This document shows, piece by piece, positions 1 through 8,142 of a stretch of 16,999 bases of DNA; position 1 is the first letter of the stretch, and each line of letters opens with the position of its first letter. A program made the position numbers and the translations under genes. Source of the DNA: Pelotomaculum sp. UBA3103 (lineage in GTDB: Bacteria > Bacillota > Desulfotomaculia > Desulfotomaculales > Pelotomaculaceae); contig DFAP01000147.1 in the NCBI GenBank assembly GCA_002365855.1, positions 1-16,999 on the forward strand, written 5' to 3'. The notes below the pieces were generated by a model. That model had not been told where the DNA came from. It searched no databases and saw only the letters and a program-made list of their open reading frames with translations.

Positions 1-39
1 TTTAAACGTGCGTCAGATTAAGTACAAAAGATTAAACGT

Positions 40-60
40 GCCCTATAAGGGCTTTTTTTT
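40..60 (+). terminator. Plus-strand intrinsic terminator overlapping the rsmG stop codon
   Basis: GCCCT-ATA-AGGGC forms a 5-bp stem with a 3-base loop, followed directly by eight T on the plus strand. On the minus strand the same stem is followed by ACGTTT, with no useful U tract. It therefore ends a rightward transcript that enters from left of the window, not rsmG itself. The rsmG stop codon (43–45) lies in the stem. Confidence 0.6.
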
Positions 61-762
61 AGCTGTGCCGGGGCGCCGCGGGTATATATCCGGTGTGGCC
101 CCCACCTTCCTGATTATAACAAGGTTCCTTTCATCGCCTGCAAACGGCAGCCGCAGGTTGATAATATCCTCGGTCATCCCGCCCAATACTGCGAAAGCAT
201 TTTTAGCCTCAGCCATTTCCTCTTCTATTTTTGAGCCTTTCATGGCTAAAAAGAGTCCTCCGGTCTTTACCGTGGGGAGGCAGTATTCGGACAGAACACG
301 CATGCTAGCAACTGCCCTGGCCACAACCAGGTCGAACTTTTCCCTGTAAGGCCCGCTTCTCCCCGCATCTTCCGCCCTGGCATGAACAGCTTCGATCCCG
401 CTAAGACTCAGTTCTTTTATAACCTTTTTCAAAAATACCACTTTTTTTTCCTGTGCTTCCACTAGGGTGACCTGGACGGCGGGCCTGCATATTTTTATTG
501 GAATACCCGGCAGGCCGGCTCCTGCTCCCACATCCAACAGGCTTACTTCTCCCTCAACAGGAACAGCCTTGAGGCATGTCAGCGAGTCGATAAAATGTTT
601 TACCGCAACATCTTTTTCTTCAACAATTGAAGTAAGATTTAAGCTCTTATTGGTTTCTGCAATCATAAAATAATATTTTTCAAACTGTTTAAGCTGTCTT
701 TCTGAAAGTTCTATGCCCAGCTCGGCTGCTCCGATTAAAAGGGTTTTGCTTAAAATGCTCAT
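43..762 (-). CDS. rsmG: 16S rRNA (guanine-N7) methyltransferase RsmG (GidB)
   Basis: SAM-dependent methyltransferase that by family methylates N7 of the 16S rRNA guanine equivalent to E. coli G527. The 239 residues match the usual family length. The SAM-binding loop DVGAGAGLPGIP lies at residues 77–88, after an N-terminal part with LNLTSI (41–46) and KHFIDSL (55–61), both typical of the family. The C terminus YPRRPGTAKKKPL is also typical. The start is ATG, with GGTGG only 3 bases upstream; no better in-frame start is visible, and the N terminus lines up with Bacillus RsmG. It lies 98 bp downstream of mnmG in the same direction. A weak possible promoter (TTGCAA, 18-bp spacer, TGTAAT) lies in that gap. 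Its last codons double as a terminator for the opposite strand. Confidence 0.96.
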   Translation of the reverse strand: MSILSKTLLIGAAELGIELSERQLKQFEKYYFMIAETNKSLNLTSIVEEKDVAVKHFIDSLTCLKAVPVEGEVSLLDVGAGAGLPGIPIKICRPAVQVTLVEAQEKKVVFLKKVIKELSLSGIEAVHARAEDAGRSGPYREKFDLVVARAVASMRVLSEYCLPTVKTGGLFLAMKGSKIEEEMAEAKNAFAVLGGMTEDIINLRLPFAGDERNLVIIRKVGATPDIYPRRPGTAKKKPL

Positions 763-860
763 ATTCCACCTTGTTATTACATGATTAGCTGATATTAGGT
801 TGCAAAACTATTAATTTTACTTTTTATCCTGTAAAATTCCTGGTAATCATATTAATCTGT

Positions 861-2759
861 CTAAAACATTTTACCCGTTTTTCCTTTGCGGCGCTTTTGC
901 TCCATGTAGATCAACAGGACAGAGACATCCGCCGGATTGACCCCGGCAATCCTGGCAGCCTGACCAATAGAGGCCGGCCTGATCTGTTCCATTTTTTCCC
1001 GCGCTTCCTGTCGGAGCCCTTTTACCATCATATAGTCCAGATCACCAGGTATCTTTTTCTCTTCCATCCGCTGAAAGCGCTCCACCTGGGCCTGCTGTTT
1101 TTTAATATACCCGTCGTACTTAACTTGTGTTTCAACCTGCTCCCTTACTTCCTCGGGCAGTTCCGGGTGATCCAGGGGCAAAAGCAGCAGCTGTTTGTAG
1201 CTTATCTCCGGCCGGCGCAGTAAACCCGCCAGGGATGTCCCCTGCTGTGGCAGCGCTGAGCTTTTCATTTCCAGCAGGGCCTTTTTTGTGGCCTCTGTCA
1301 CGGGCACAACCGTTCGCTCCAACCGGTTCCTTTCCTCGTCCACAAGCGTTTTCTTTTTTTCGTAAGCGCTGTATCTCTCAGGCGATACAAGACCTATCCG
1401 GTAGCCCTTCTCGGTCAGCCTCAGGTCCGCGTTATCCTGCCTGAGCAGCAGCCTGTACTCTGCCCTGGAGGTCAGCATGCGGTAAGGTTCATCGATTTCC
1501 TTGGTGACCAGGTCGTCAATCATTACACCGGTATAGGCCTCTGACCTGGTCAGGGTGAAAGGCTCCATTTCCTTCACATAAAGCGCCGCGTTGATCCCGG
1601 CCATGATTCCCTGTGCCGCCGCCTCCTCATAACCTGAGGTGCCGTTGATCTGGCCGGCCGTAAAAAGACCGGGAACGCTTTTTGTTTCCAGGGTCAGATT
1701 CAACTGCGTCGGAATCACGTAATCGTATTCAATCGCGTATCCCACACGCATAACTTCCACTTTCTCCAGGCCGGGGATGGTCCGCAGCATTTCCAGTTGA
1801 ACGTCCTCCGGAAGGCTGGTGGCCATGCCCTGAACATACATCTCAGCAGTGTTTACTCCCTCCGGCTCAACAAAAATCTGGTGGGCCGGCTTATCTGAAA
1901 AACGCACAATTTTTGTTTCTATGGAAGGACAGTAGCGTGGGCCCAAACTTTGGATGGCTCCGGTGTAAAGCGGAGCCCTGTATAGATTATCACGTATAAC
2001 CCGGTGCGTTGACTCGTTGGTGTAGGTCAGCCAGCAGGGAACCTGCTCTCTTTCAGTGACTTTTGATATAAATGAGAAGTTACGCAGCTTTTCGTCGCCA
2101 GGCTGGATGTTCATACGGCTGAAGTCTATGCTGTTTCTGTCAACCCTTGGTGGGGTACCCGTTTTAAAGCGGCCAAGTTTGAGCCCCGCTTCGAGCAGGC
2201 TGTCGGAAAGACCTATTGATGGAAATTGACCATTAGGACCACCTGGAAAAGACAGATCTCCTATTACAATTCTGCCCTTAAGGTACGTACCGGTTGTCAT
2301 CACAACTGCCCCGGCGTCAAACCTGGCGCCGGTGTTTGTTAACACCCCGCGCGCTTTCCCCTCCCCGGTGATCAGCCGTTCCACCATGGCCTGTTTTAAG
2401 TCCAGGTTTGGCTGCTGCTCCAACACCTGTTTCATCAGCATCTGGTAGACTTTTTTGTCCGCCTGGGCCCGTAAAGCATGTACGGCTGGACCTTTTGCAG
2501 TATTTAAAAGACGCATTTGGATGGAGGCCCGGTCTGTGGTTAGCCCTATCTCTCCGCCGAGCGCGTCAACTTCCCGTACCAGGTGGCCCTTGGCCGGCCC
2601 ACCCACCGCAGGATTGCAGGGCATCAGCGCCACATTATCCAGACTTAAAGTAAGAACACATGTTCTGCATCCCATCCTGGCCGCTGCCAGGCCGGCCTCA
2701 CACCCGGCATGTCCCGCGCCTATTACAACAACATCGTATTTTCCTGCCGAGTATTCCAT
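861..2759 (-). CDS. mnmG: tRNA uridine-5-carboxymethylaminomethyl modification enzyme MnmG (GidA)
   Basis: FAD-dependent partner of MnmE. The MnmE–MnmG complex installs (carboxymethyl)aminomethyl groups on the wobble uridine U34 of a subset of tRNAs, using methylene-tetrahydrofolate. At 632 residues it is full length. The Rossmann FAD motif GAGHAG is at residues 14–19, the conserved [14 protein letters not shown] block at 47–60, and the catalytic-type cysteine of the RYCPSI motif is Cys277, the same number as in E. coli. The C-terminal helical domain that contacts MnmE and tRNA is complete. The ATG start has a GTGAGG ribosome-binding site that includes the mnmE stop codon. Only 9 bases separate the two genes, so they are co-transcribed and probably translationally coupled. 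Confidence 0.98.
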   Translation of the reverse strand: MEYSAGKYDVVVIGAGHAGCEAGLAAARMGCRTCVLTLSLDNVALMPCNPAVGGPAKGHLVREVDALGGEIGLTTDRASIQMRLLNTAKGPAVHALRAQADKKVYQMLMKQVLEQQPNLDLKQAMVERLITGEGKARGVLTNTGARFDAGAVVMTTGTYLKGRIVIGDLSFPGGPNGQFPSIGLSDSLLEAGLKLGRFKTGTPPRVDRNSIDFSRMNIQPGDEKLRNFSFISKVTEREQVPCWLTYTNESTHRVIRDNLYRAPLYTGAIQSLGPRYCPSIETKIVRFSDKPAHQIFVEPEGVNTAEMYVQGMATSLPEDVQLEMLRTIPGLEKVEVMRVGYAIEYDYVIPTQLNLTLETKSVPGLFTAGQINGTSGYEEAAAQGIMAGINAALYVKEMEPFTLTRSEAYTGVMIDDLVTKEIDEPYRMLTSRAEYRLLLRQDNADLRLTEKGYRIGLVSPERYSAYEKKKTLVDEERNRLERTVVPVTEATKKALLEMKSSALPQQGTSLAGLLRRPEISYKQLLLLPLDHPELPEEVREQVETQVKYDGYIKKQQAQVERFQRMEEKKIPGDLDYMMVKGLRQEAREKMEQIRPASIGQAARIAGVNPADVSVLLIYMEQKRRKGKTGKMF

Positions 2760-2768
2760 CCCGGAGCC

Positions 2769-4148
2769 TCACTTCCCAATACAGAAATCCTTAAATATTC
2801 TATCTAACAAATCTTCGGTAACCGTGGAACCAGTAATTTCACCTAAAGCCTCCCAGGCTGAGCGAAGGTCGATTGCTGCCACATCAATGGGAACCCCTCT
2901 TTTTATCCCCTCAATGGCATCTTCAAGGTGGAGCGCTGTTTTTTCGAGTGCTATTTTGTGGCGGACGTTGGTTACAAGTACATTGTCTGTACCGGACAGC
3001 TGGCCACCCATCACCATTTCATATATTTTCTCTTCCAGTTCAGCCAGTCCGGTCCCTTTTTCAGCGGAGATCCATAAAACAGTTCTGCCCTTCGCCAGCT
3101 CTTCAACATCACTTAAATTTATTTTTTTCTGTTCAACATCTACTTTATTAATGAGAAAAATAGACTTTTTATCACCTAAATTCTCGATAATTGCCAGATC
3201 CTCCTGCGCCAATCCTCTTGCAGCATCGAGCACAAGCAAAACAAGGTCCGCCCGCCCGATCATTTCCCTTGTTTTTTCAACCCCAATTTTTTCTATTATG
3301 TCTCTGGTCTCATGAATACCCGCAGTATCAATTATTTTTAAAGGTATGCCCTTGATATTAACGACTTCTTCAATAACATCCCTGGTAGTGCCGGGTATAT
3401 CTGTAACAATGGCCCGGTCCTCCCTGAGCATGGCATTCAGCAGTGAAGATTTGCCAACGTTAGGCCTGCCGATAATAATAGTGCTGATCCCTTCCCGGTA
3501 AACTCTTCCCGCTTCTGCGCCCCTGATAAGTTCCCGGGTCTCCATCAGCAGGTTTTCTCCGGTAATGGTGATTTCTACGCCAGTGGCTATTTCCAGGTCC
3601 TCGTCCGGAAAATCAATGTTTGCCTCAACCCTGGCCAGAAGACCTAACAGCCTGTCCTGCAGTTCCAGAATTTTTCTTGACAATTCTCCCCTGAGTTGTG
3701 ATACAGCTATTTTTAAACTGGACTCTGTTTTTGAACGAATGACATCTATCACAGACTCCGCTTGCGCCAGGTCCAGCCTGCCGTTCAAAAAAGCCCTTTT
3801 GCTGAATTCGCCCGGTTCAGCCAAACGAGCCCCTTGGGCCAAAACAAGCTCCAAAACTTTTCGAAGGGGCACTATCCCTCCATGACAATTAATTTCCACA
3901 ACATCTTCCCTGGTATATGTATGCGGCTCTTTCATATAGCTCAGAAGCACCTCGTCAACTATCACTCCGGTCCCATCGACAATATGCCCGTACATCAGCC
4001 TGTGACTGCCCTTGTTGAGCCACCCGCCACGCCGGGCCTTAAATATTTTTTTTGAAATTTCAGCTGCCTCAGATCCGCTGATCCTGACGATTCCTATACC
4101 CCCCTCGCCCAGGGGAGTTGAAATCGCAGCAATGGTGTCTTCACCCAA
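2769..4148 (-). CDS. mnmE: tRNA modification GTPase MnmE (TrmE)
   Basis: GTPase that pairs with MnmG to modify tRNA wobble uridine. At 459 residues it is complete. The N-terminal folate-binding domain (about 1–120) begins with [26 protein letters not shown] sequence. The G domain carries G1 GRPNVGKS (227–234), G2 GTTRD (253–257), G3 DTAG (274–277), G4 NKVD (334–337) and G5 SAEKG (361–365). The C-terminal FCIGK (455–459) supplies the conserved cysteine. The likely start is TTG with GGAGG 11 bases upstream, and the family N terminus begins right there. It follows an intrinsic terminator after jag with no visible promoter between, so expression probably depends on read-through or on a promoter inside jag. 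mnmG follows 9 bases downstream. Confidence 0.98.
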   Translation of the reverse strand: MGEDTIAAISTPLGEGGIGIVRISGSEAAEISKKIFKARRGGWLNKGSHRLMYGHIVDGTGVIVDEVLLSYMKEPHTYTREDVVEINCHGGIVPLRKVLELVLAQGARLAEPGEFSKRAFLNGRLDLAQAESVIDVIRSKTESSLKIAVSQLRGELSRKILELQDRLLGLLARVEANIDFPDEDLEIATGVEITITGENLLMETRELIRGAEAGRVYREGISTIIIGRPNVGKSSLLNAMLREDRAIVTDIPGTTRDVIEEVVNIKGIPLKIIDTAGIHETRDIIEKIGVEKTREMIGRADLVLLVLDAARGLAQEDLAIIENLGDKKSIFLINKVDVEQKKINLSDVEELAKGRTVLWISAEKGTGLAELEEKIYEMVMGGQLSGTDNVLVTNVRHKIALEKTALHLEDAIEGIKRGVPIDVAAIDLRSAWEALGEITGSTVTEDLLDRIFKDFCIGK

Positions 4149-4177
4149 GATTCGTGAAACCTCCGCATAATTGATTT

Positions 4178-4212
4178 TTAAAAACCCAGCAGGCCTGAGA
4201 CCAGCTGGGTTT
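4178..4212 (-). terminator. Intrinsic terminator between jag and mnmE
   Basis: AAACCCAGC (4204–4212 read on the minus strand) pairs perfectly with GCTGGGTTT (4182–4190) around a 13-base loop. The minus-strand transcript continues as a run of five U, then five A. It begins four bases past the jag stop codon. Only about 30 bases lie between it and the mnmE start. Confidence 0.75.
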
Positions 4213-4215
4213 GGT

Positions 4216-4836
4216 TTATTTCCTGGGGGATATTACAATTTTACGGTAAGGCTCGTCACCCTCGCTGAAAGTATGGATATCGTCCATTCCCTGCAGAGCC
4301 GTGTGGATAATCCGCCTCTCCTGGGAACTCATCGGCTCCAGGACCACGTTTCTCCCCCTTTGCTTAGCCTTGTCGGCAAGCTTCAGGGCTAGTTTTTGCA
4401 GGGTTTTCTCACGCCTGTCGCGATAACCTTCTATATCAATAATAATTTTTTTCCGGACTTCCTGGTTCTTATTAACTGAAAGATTTACCAGGTATTGCAG
4501 AGCATCGAGCGTTTCGCCCCGCCTTCCGATTAAAATACCCAGGTCTGGCCCTTCCAGGTTGATTAATAGGCCTCGTTCATTTTCCTTTGCTTTAATGTCA
4601 ACTTCGATTTCCATTGTTTGAAAAATTCTTTTCAAAAGCCCGGTGGCTTTTTGTGAGATTCCTGCTCTCATAGATACTTTAACCCTGGCCATTTTTACCA
4701 TCAGCAGGCCAAAAATGCCCCTGGAAGGCTCTTCTAAAATATCAACTTCAACCTCTTCCCTGAAAGCGCCCAGATCTTTCAAGGCTAAATTTACCGCCTC
4801 GTCTACTGTTTTGCCCGTTTTTTCGACAACTTTCAA
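4216..4836 (-). CDS. jag: RNA-binding protein Jag/KhpB (Jag-N, KH and R3H domains)
   Basis: Jag (KhpB, EloR, SpoIIIJ-associated protein) is a cytoplasmic RNA-binding protein that in Firmicutes works with KhpA and affects cell elongation and division; it is usually encoded beside yidC. The 206 residues show the Jag-N domain (about 1–50, with KTVDEAV at 9–15 and the SRGIFGLL signature at 38–45). The KH domain (about 75–145) has the GxxG loop GRRG at 104–107. The C-terminal R3H domain has R174-x3-H178. The start is TTG, overlapping the yidC TGA as TTGA, with GGGGAGG upstream, which implies translational coupling to yidC. A perfect DnaA box lies inside the coding sequence at 4302–4310. The exact RNA targets cannot be read from the sequence. 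Confidence 0.95.
   Translation of the reverse strand: MKVVEKTGKTVDEAVNLALKDLGAFREEVEVDILEEPSRGIFGLLMVKMARVKVSMRAGISQKATGLLKRIFQTMEIEVDIKAKENERGLLINLEGPDLGILIGRRGETLDALQYLVNLSVNKNQEVRKKIIIDIEGYRDRREKTLQKLALKLADKAKQRGRNVVLEPMSSQERRIIHTALQGMDDIHTFSEGDEPYRKIVISPRK
4302..4310 (-). other. Perfect DnaA-box sequence inside jag
   Basis: The plus strand reads TGTGGATAA, so the minus strand reads TTATCCACA, the consensus DnaA box. It lies in the 3' half of jag, about 2.3 kb left of the rpmH–dnaA gap. Whether DnaA binds it is unknown, and chance occurrence within codons cannot be excluded. Confidence 0.45.
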
Positions 4837-5513
4837 CTTCCAGCCTCCCCTTTGACAGCCAACGTCTGCTTGTTAATAAAATATTGTTGGATTATCCCCG
4901 CAATATTGAAGACAACCCAGTACAAAGCAAGACCGGCGGAAACTTTGGTGGAAATCCAGCCAATAAATACGGGCATCGTATACAACATCATTCTCTGGGT
5001 GGGGTCGTTGGACAAGGTTGTCATTTTGGACTGGGCATAAGTTGTGACACCCGCCAAAATTGGCAGAATATATGATGCGGGATCCGCCAATGACGCCATC
5101 CCGCTAAGGTCCCTTACCCAGAGAAAAGTGGCATGGGCAGGATTAATGAAATCAAAATTAAATAAAGAACGATAAAGGGCAATAAATATTGGCATCTGGA
5201 TCAGGAGCGGCAGGCAGCCCATTGCAGGGTTTACATTGTTCTCCCTGTATAACTCCATCATCTTTTCCTGCATCTTCTTGGGATCTTTTTCTTTGTATTT
5301 TGCCTGTATTTCCTTGATTTTCGGCTGGATCTGCTGCATCGCCAGCATTGATTTCATCTGCTTTTGAGACAGCGGATAAAGTACTATTTTTATGAGTATG
5401 GTAAGTAAAATAATGGCTATGCCGTAGTTCGGAAAACCAACGCTTTCAGTGAGCAGGTACAGCCAGTTTAAAAGCCAGGTCATACCGTCTACAATAGCAT
5501 TAAAAATTGCCAA
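4833..5513 (-). CDS. yidC: Membrane protein insertase YidC (Oxa1 family)
   Basis: Inserts membrane proteins into the cytoplasmic membrane, alone or with SecYEG. The 226 residues are short and of Gram-positive type. The first segment (about 8–24) has no lipobox cysteine, unlike Bacillus SpoIIIJ. Then comes the core TM GIAIILLTILIKIVLYPL (31–48), a charged cytoplasmic loop (about 49–95, coiled-coil rich, K/E-rich), a TM with CLPLLIQMPIFIALYRSL, and two C-terminal TMs. The groove residue that is Arg in most homologues (R366 in E. coli) is Lys42 here. The start is TTG with GGAGG 10 bases upstream. It lies 46 bp after yidD and overlaps jag by 4 bases. Confidence 0.97.
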   Translation of the reverse strand: MAIFNAIVDGMTWLLNWLYLLTESVGFPNYGIAIILLTILIKIVLYPLSQKQMKSMLAMQQIQPKIKEIQAKYKEKDPKKMQEKMMELYRENNVNPAMGCLPLLIQMPIFIALYRSLFNFDFINPAHATFLWVRDLSGMASLADPASYILPILAGVTTYAQSKMTTLSNDPTQRMMLYTMPVFIGWISTKVSAGLALYWVVFNIAGIIQQYFINKQTLAVKGEAGS

Positions 5514-5559
5514 ATAAAACCCGCCTCCTTTTCAGTCCCGCCAACCCAGCGGAAAATTT

Positions 5560-5766
5560 TTATACCGGGTCGTATCCGCCGGGATGAAAAGGATGACATT
5601 TAAGCACTCTTTTCACAGCCATCCAGGGTCCCTTAAAGGGGCCGTATTTATCCAGAGCCTGCAGGGCGTAATGTGAGCAGGTTGGATAAAAGCGACAGGT
5701 CGGCGGTTTTAGCGGCGAAATAATCTTTTGGTAGAGCTTGACCATCAAAATCAAAAAAAACCTCAA
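5560..5766 (-). CDS. yidD: Membrane protein insertion efficiency factor YidD
   Basis: Small membrane-associated protein that by family supports YidC-dependent insertion. Its 68 residues carry the hallmark pattern: [15 protein letters not shown] (24–38, with Cys24 and Cys30), then [18 protein letters not shown] (51–68, with Cys57). The N-terminal amphipathic helix [18 protein letters not shown] is typical. The start is TTG, overlapping the rnpA TGA as TTGA, with a strong GGGGGAGG ribosome-binding site 6 bases upstream. An internal ATG at codon 8 would remove most of the amphipathic helix and has no such site. It lies between rnpA and yidC, the usual place. Confidence 0.95.
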   Translation of the reverse strand: MRFFLILMVKLYQKIISPLKPPTCRFYPTCSHYALQALDKYGPFKGPWMAVKRVLKCHPFHPGGYDPV

Positions 5767-6107
5767 GGGGTTCCTCCCCCATTTGCAACCTTTTTTAATA
5801 ACTTTATGATGCTGTCTTCGGCCTGCCTGAATTTAATAACGGCAGCGCCCCGGCGTGCCAGGATTACAAAATCATAGCCGTCAGGAAACTTTAATATATT
5901 CTGCCGGCATGCTTCTTTCAGCAGCCGCCTGACCCTGTTTCTTGTAACCGCTTTGCCGACTTTCTTGCTGACTGTGAACCCAAACCGACTGGTATCCAAG
6001 TTATTCTTAAAAAAATATATCACCAGGCGCCGGTCAGCAACCGACTTGCCCAGGCTGTATACTTTTCTGTATTCACCATTTTTTTTGATAATATTCAGAG
6101 AGTTCAT
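5763..6107 (-). CDS. rnpA: Ribonuclease P protein component
   Basis: Protein subunit of RNase P, which with the RNA subunit (not in this window) matures tRNA 5' ends. The 114 residues match the family. The RNR signature [12 protein letters not shown] lies at 55–66, preceded by [14 protein letters not shown] (41–54), the basic RNA-binding face. The ATG start has GAGGAATAA just upstream. It is 167 bp downstream of rpmH. In that gap a hairpin after rpmH and a TATAAT suggest partly separate transcription. The coding sequence overlaps yidD by 4 bases. Confidence 0.97.
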   Translation of the reverse strand: MNSLNIIKKNGEYRKVYSLGKSVADRRLVIYFFKNNLDTSRFGFTVSKKVGKAVTRNRVRRLLKEACRQNILKFPDGYDFVILARRGAAVIKFRQAEDSIIKLLKKVANGGGTP

Positions 6108-6178
6108 TTATTCCTCAGGTTAAGCCGGTTCACTCACTCTGGTAAACAATTTACTTGTCAGCAGCTACAGAGTCCTCT

Positions 6179-6207
6179 ATTATATACTTTTCCATTATTA
6201 GAGTATA
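6179..6207 (-). promoter_or_regulatory. Possible rnpA promoter (-10 only is good)
   Basis: On the minus strand a perfect TATAAT (6184–6179) lies about 70 bases before the rnpA start. The -35 position with a 17-base spacer reads TATACT, a poor match. TATACT and AGTATA also form a short inverted repeat around the spacer. Confidence 0.35.
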
Positions 6208-6250
6208 ACCAGTCCTTTATTCCTTATATACCCTTCACGCTGCAAACATT

Positions 6251-6274
6251 TAGAAAGGCCACTGACTAGCGGCC
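6251..6274 (-). terminator. Hairpin directly after rpmH, likely weak terminator
   Basis: On the minus strand GGCCGCT–AGTC–AGTGGCC gives a 7-bp stem (one G·U) with a 4-base loop, starting at the base next to the rpmH stop codon. It is followed by TTTCT, a weak U tract, so partial read-through into rnpA is plausible. Confidence 0.5.
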
Positions 6275-6409
6275 TTACGCAGACAATCTTTTTCTCCCTT
6301 TCAATCTTCTTCTCTTTAATACGTTCCGGCCGGAACGGGTTGACATCCTTTTCAGGAAGCCGTGAATTTTTTTATGCTTACGTGCCTTTGGCTGGTATGT
6401 GCGCTTCAT
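6275..6409 (-). CDS. rpmH: 50S ribosomal protein L34
   Basis: Small basic protein of the large ribosomal subunit. The 44 codons encode the classic L34 sequence, starting [20 protein letters not shown] and containing [19 protein letters not shown]; nearly half the residues are Lys or Arg. The ATG is preceded by AGGAGGTGCAGTT, a strong ribosome-binding site. A near-consensus promoter lies about 125 bases upstream, in the gap shared with dnaA. It is the first gene of the left arm; rnpA follows, as in most bacteria. Confidence 0.98.
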   Translation of the reverse strand: MKRTYQPKARKHKKIHGFLKRMSTRSGRNVLKRRRLKGRKRLSA

Positions 6410-6539
6410 AACTGCACCTCCTTTTTATGTTCTGTCCGCATTAAACCCGCTTGTAAGGGTGAGGCACAGAGCCATTTCAGGCATTATTTGTCCTGGGGTT
6501 GATGAAAAAAGATCCCCCCTGTTCAAGGACACACAAACC

Positions 6540-6568
6540 ATTATATAACAATCATTTTTGGACGTCAA
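6540..6568 (-). promoter_or_regulatory. rpmH promoter
   Basis: On the minus strand TTGACG (6568–6563), a 17-base spacer and TATAAT (6545–6540) make an almost perfect housekeeping sigma-factor promoter. Transcription would start near 6533 and give an rpmH leader of about 125 bases. Confidence 0.85.
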
Positions 6569-6612
6569 GGCGCAACCTGAAAAGGCTCCTTGTCTTTATA
6601 TTTTTAAAAGCT

Positions 6613-6621
6613 TGTTGATAA
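6613..6621 (-). promoter_or_regulatory. DnaA-box-like site overlapping the dnaA -35
   Basis: The plus strand reads TGTTGATAA, one mismatch from TGTGNATAA. It overlaps the -35 element of the dnaA promoter (6615–6620), a position that would suit autorepression by DnaA. This is inference from position only. Confidence 0.4.
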
Positions 6622-6643
6622 TTAAAGCAAAATTTGGTATTAT
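6615..6643 (+). promoter_or_regulatory. dnaA promoter
   Basis: TTGATA (6615–6620), a 17-base spacer and TATTAT (6638–6643): each hexamer matches consensus at five of six bases. A start near 6650 gives a dnaA leader of about 150 bases that carries a DnaA-box-like site and a hairpin. Confidence 0.75.
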
Positions 6644-6674
6644 TCTAGTGTCTTAATAAACAATTACTAGATAT

Positions 6675-6683
6675 TTTTCCACA
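6675..6683 (+). promoter_or_regulatory. DnaA-box-like site in the dnaA leader
   Basis: TTTTCCACA differs from TTATCCACA at one base. It lies about 30 bases downstream of the predicted dnaA -10. Confidence 0.5.
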
Positions 6684-6739
6684 GCATGTTAATATTTTTT
6701 CGTGTTATTCTGTTAATATTTGCCTAAAACCCTAAAATA

Positions 6740-6762
6740 CCTCCCCGTACAGGAGGCTTTTT
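6740..6762 (+). promoter_or_regulatory. Terminator-like hairpin in the dnaA leader
   Basis: CCTCC–CCGTACA–GGAGG (6740–6756) is a 5-bp all-strong stem with a 7-base loop, followed by CTTTTT. It sits 42 bases before the dnaA ATG and would be transcribed from the dnaA promoter, so it could attenuate transcription. The stem also hides an AGGAGG that is too far from the ATG to serve as its ribosome-binding site. Confidence 0.35.
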
Positions 6763-6798
6763 CGGTTTTATCTATCTTTATTCCTACGGGGGTATACC

Positions 6799-8142
6799 AT
6801 GGTCAGAAGTGAATTACTGGAACTTTGGGAACAAACACTCAAGGTTTTAGAAAAGAAAATTAACAAATATTCTTATGAAACCTGGCTTAAAACACTTAAG
6901 CCTTTGGGTTGCTTTGAAAATACCTTTATCATTGAGGTTCCAAATCATTTCTCACGGGGGTGGCTTAGTGACCGCTATGCTCCATTAATGAAGGACGTCC
7001 TTCAGGATATAATGAATCAGGAGATAAGTGTGCAGTTTCTTCTTTCCAATGAAATCCCTGATATTCCACAAAACCAGGTCAGTAAACCCCCTCAAAAAGA
7101 CATTGAGGATTTCTCTATGACTCATTTAAATCCAAGGTATACCTTTGATAACTTCGTGGTGGGAAATAGTAACCGGTTTTCACACGCTGCCTGCCTTGCG
7201 GTGGCAGAGTCGCCGGCAAAAGCATATAATCCACTGTTTATATACGGCGGTGTCGGACTGGGCAAGACTCACCTGATGCACGCCATCGGACAGTATGTCC
7301 TGCAGCATTGTCCAAGAATGAAGGTCTCTTATGTTACTTCAGAAAAATTTACCAACGAAATGATCAATTCAATCAGAGATGATAAAACCGTTGAATTTAG
7401 AAACAAGTACCGCGGTATGGATATCCTGCTGGTGGATGACATCCAGTTTTTAGCTGGAAAGGAACGCACACAGGAAGAATTTTTTCATACTTTTAACACC
7501 CTGCACGAGGCAAATAAACAGATTATCATATCCAGCGACCGCCCGCCAAAAGAGATCCCGACACTGGAAGATCGCCTCAGATCGCGTTTTGAATGGGGTC
7601 TGATCACAGATATTCAACCTCCCGACCTTGAAACCAGGATTGCTATACTGCGAAAGAAGGCCCGTCTCGAAAGCCTGGCCATCCCTGATGACACAATAGT
7701 CTTCATTGCTAATAAGATCCAGTCAAATATTCGTATCCTGGAAGGTGCGCTGATCAGGATCCTTGCGCATGCCTCCTTAAACGGTGAAAATATTAACCCG
7801 GAAATGGCGGCAGAGGTTCTTAAAGACATACTGCCGACCGTTAAACCCAGGCCAATAACCATAGAACTGATCCAGGAGATCGTCTCTTCTTTTTATAATT
7901 TACGGGCTGAAGATTTTAAGGCCAAGAAAAGGACCCGCTCTGTCTCTTATCCCCGCCAGATAGCAATGTATCTCTGCAGGGAGCTCACTGATACTTCACT
8001 CCCTCAAATCGGCAGCGCTTTTGGCGGCCGTGATCATACCACGGTTATCCACGCTTATGATAAAATAAACCGTGAAATAAAAGAAAATGTCGTTTTACAA
8101 GATGCTCTGAAAAATCTCATCGAGCAGATAGAAAAGAGTTAA
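6799..8142 (+). CDS. dnaA: Chromosomal replication initiator DnaA
   Basis: AAA+ ATPase that binds DnaA boxes, opens the origin and loads the helicase. The 447 residues contain domain I (about 1–80), a short linker (to about 110), and the ATPase with Walker [10 protein letters not shown] (150–158), Walker [10 protein letters not shown] (210–218), sensor 1 IISSDRPP (243–250) and the arginine-finger block [10 protein letters not shown] (259–268). The C-terminal helix-turn-helix has the DnaA signature [15 protein letters not shown] (409–423). The ATG start has GGGGGT 5 bases upstream. It is the first gene of the right arm, with its own promoter and DnaA-box-like sites suggesting autoregulation. 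Confidence 0.99.
   Translation: MVRSELLELWEQTLKVLEKKINKYSYETWLKTLKPLGCFENTFIIEVPNHFSRGWLSDRYAPLMKDVLQDIMNQEISVQFLLSNEIPDIPQNQVSKPPQKDIEDFSMTHLNPRYTFDNFVVGNSNRFSHAACLAVAESPAKAYNPLFIYGGVGLGKTHLMHAIGQYVLQHCPRMKVSYVTSEKFTNEMINSIRDDKTVEFRNKYRGMDILLVDDIQFLAGKERTQEEFFHTFNTLHEANKQIIISSDRPPKEIPTLEDRLRSRFEWGLITDIQPPDLETRIAILRKKARLESLAIPDDTIVFIANKIQSNIRILEGALIRILAHASLNGENINPEMAAEVLKDILPTVKPRPITIELIQEIVSSFYNLRAEDFKAKKRTRSVSYPRQIAMYLCRELTDTSLPQIGSAFGGRDHTTVIHAYDKINREIKENVVLQDALKNLIEQIEKS

Larger units (their letters stand above)
6410..6798. other. rpmH–dnaA divergent intergenic region, upstream half of oriC
   Basis: This 389-bp gap separates the leftward and rightward arms. It holds a strong promoter for each side, two one-mismatch DnaA boxes (TGTTGATAA at 6613–6621 and TTTTCCACA at 6675–6683), two TGTTAATATT repeats (6687–6696, 6711–6720) and a hairpin in the dnaA leader. 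The part from 6600 to 6735 is very A/T rich. I see no exact TTATNCACA here, which is sparse for a Firmicutes origin. Position and gene context make oriC function near certain; individual sites are less so. Confidence 0.8.

Noticed and set aside
2455..3315. 286-codon plus-strand frame opposite mnmG and mnmE
   Set aside because: It is antisense to two clearly conserved enzymes and spans their junction; its serine/proline-rich translation is a shadow of their codons.
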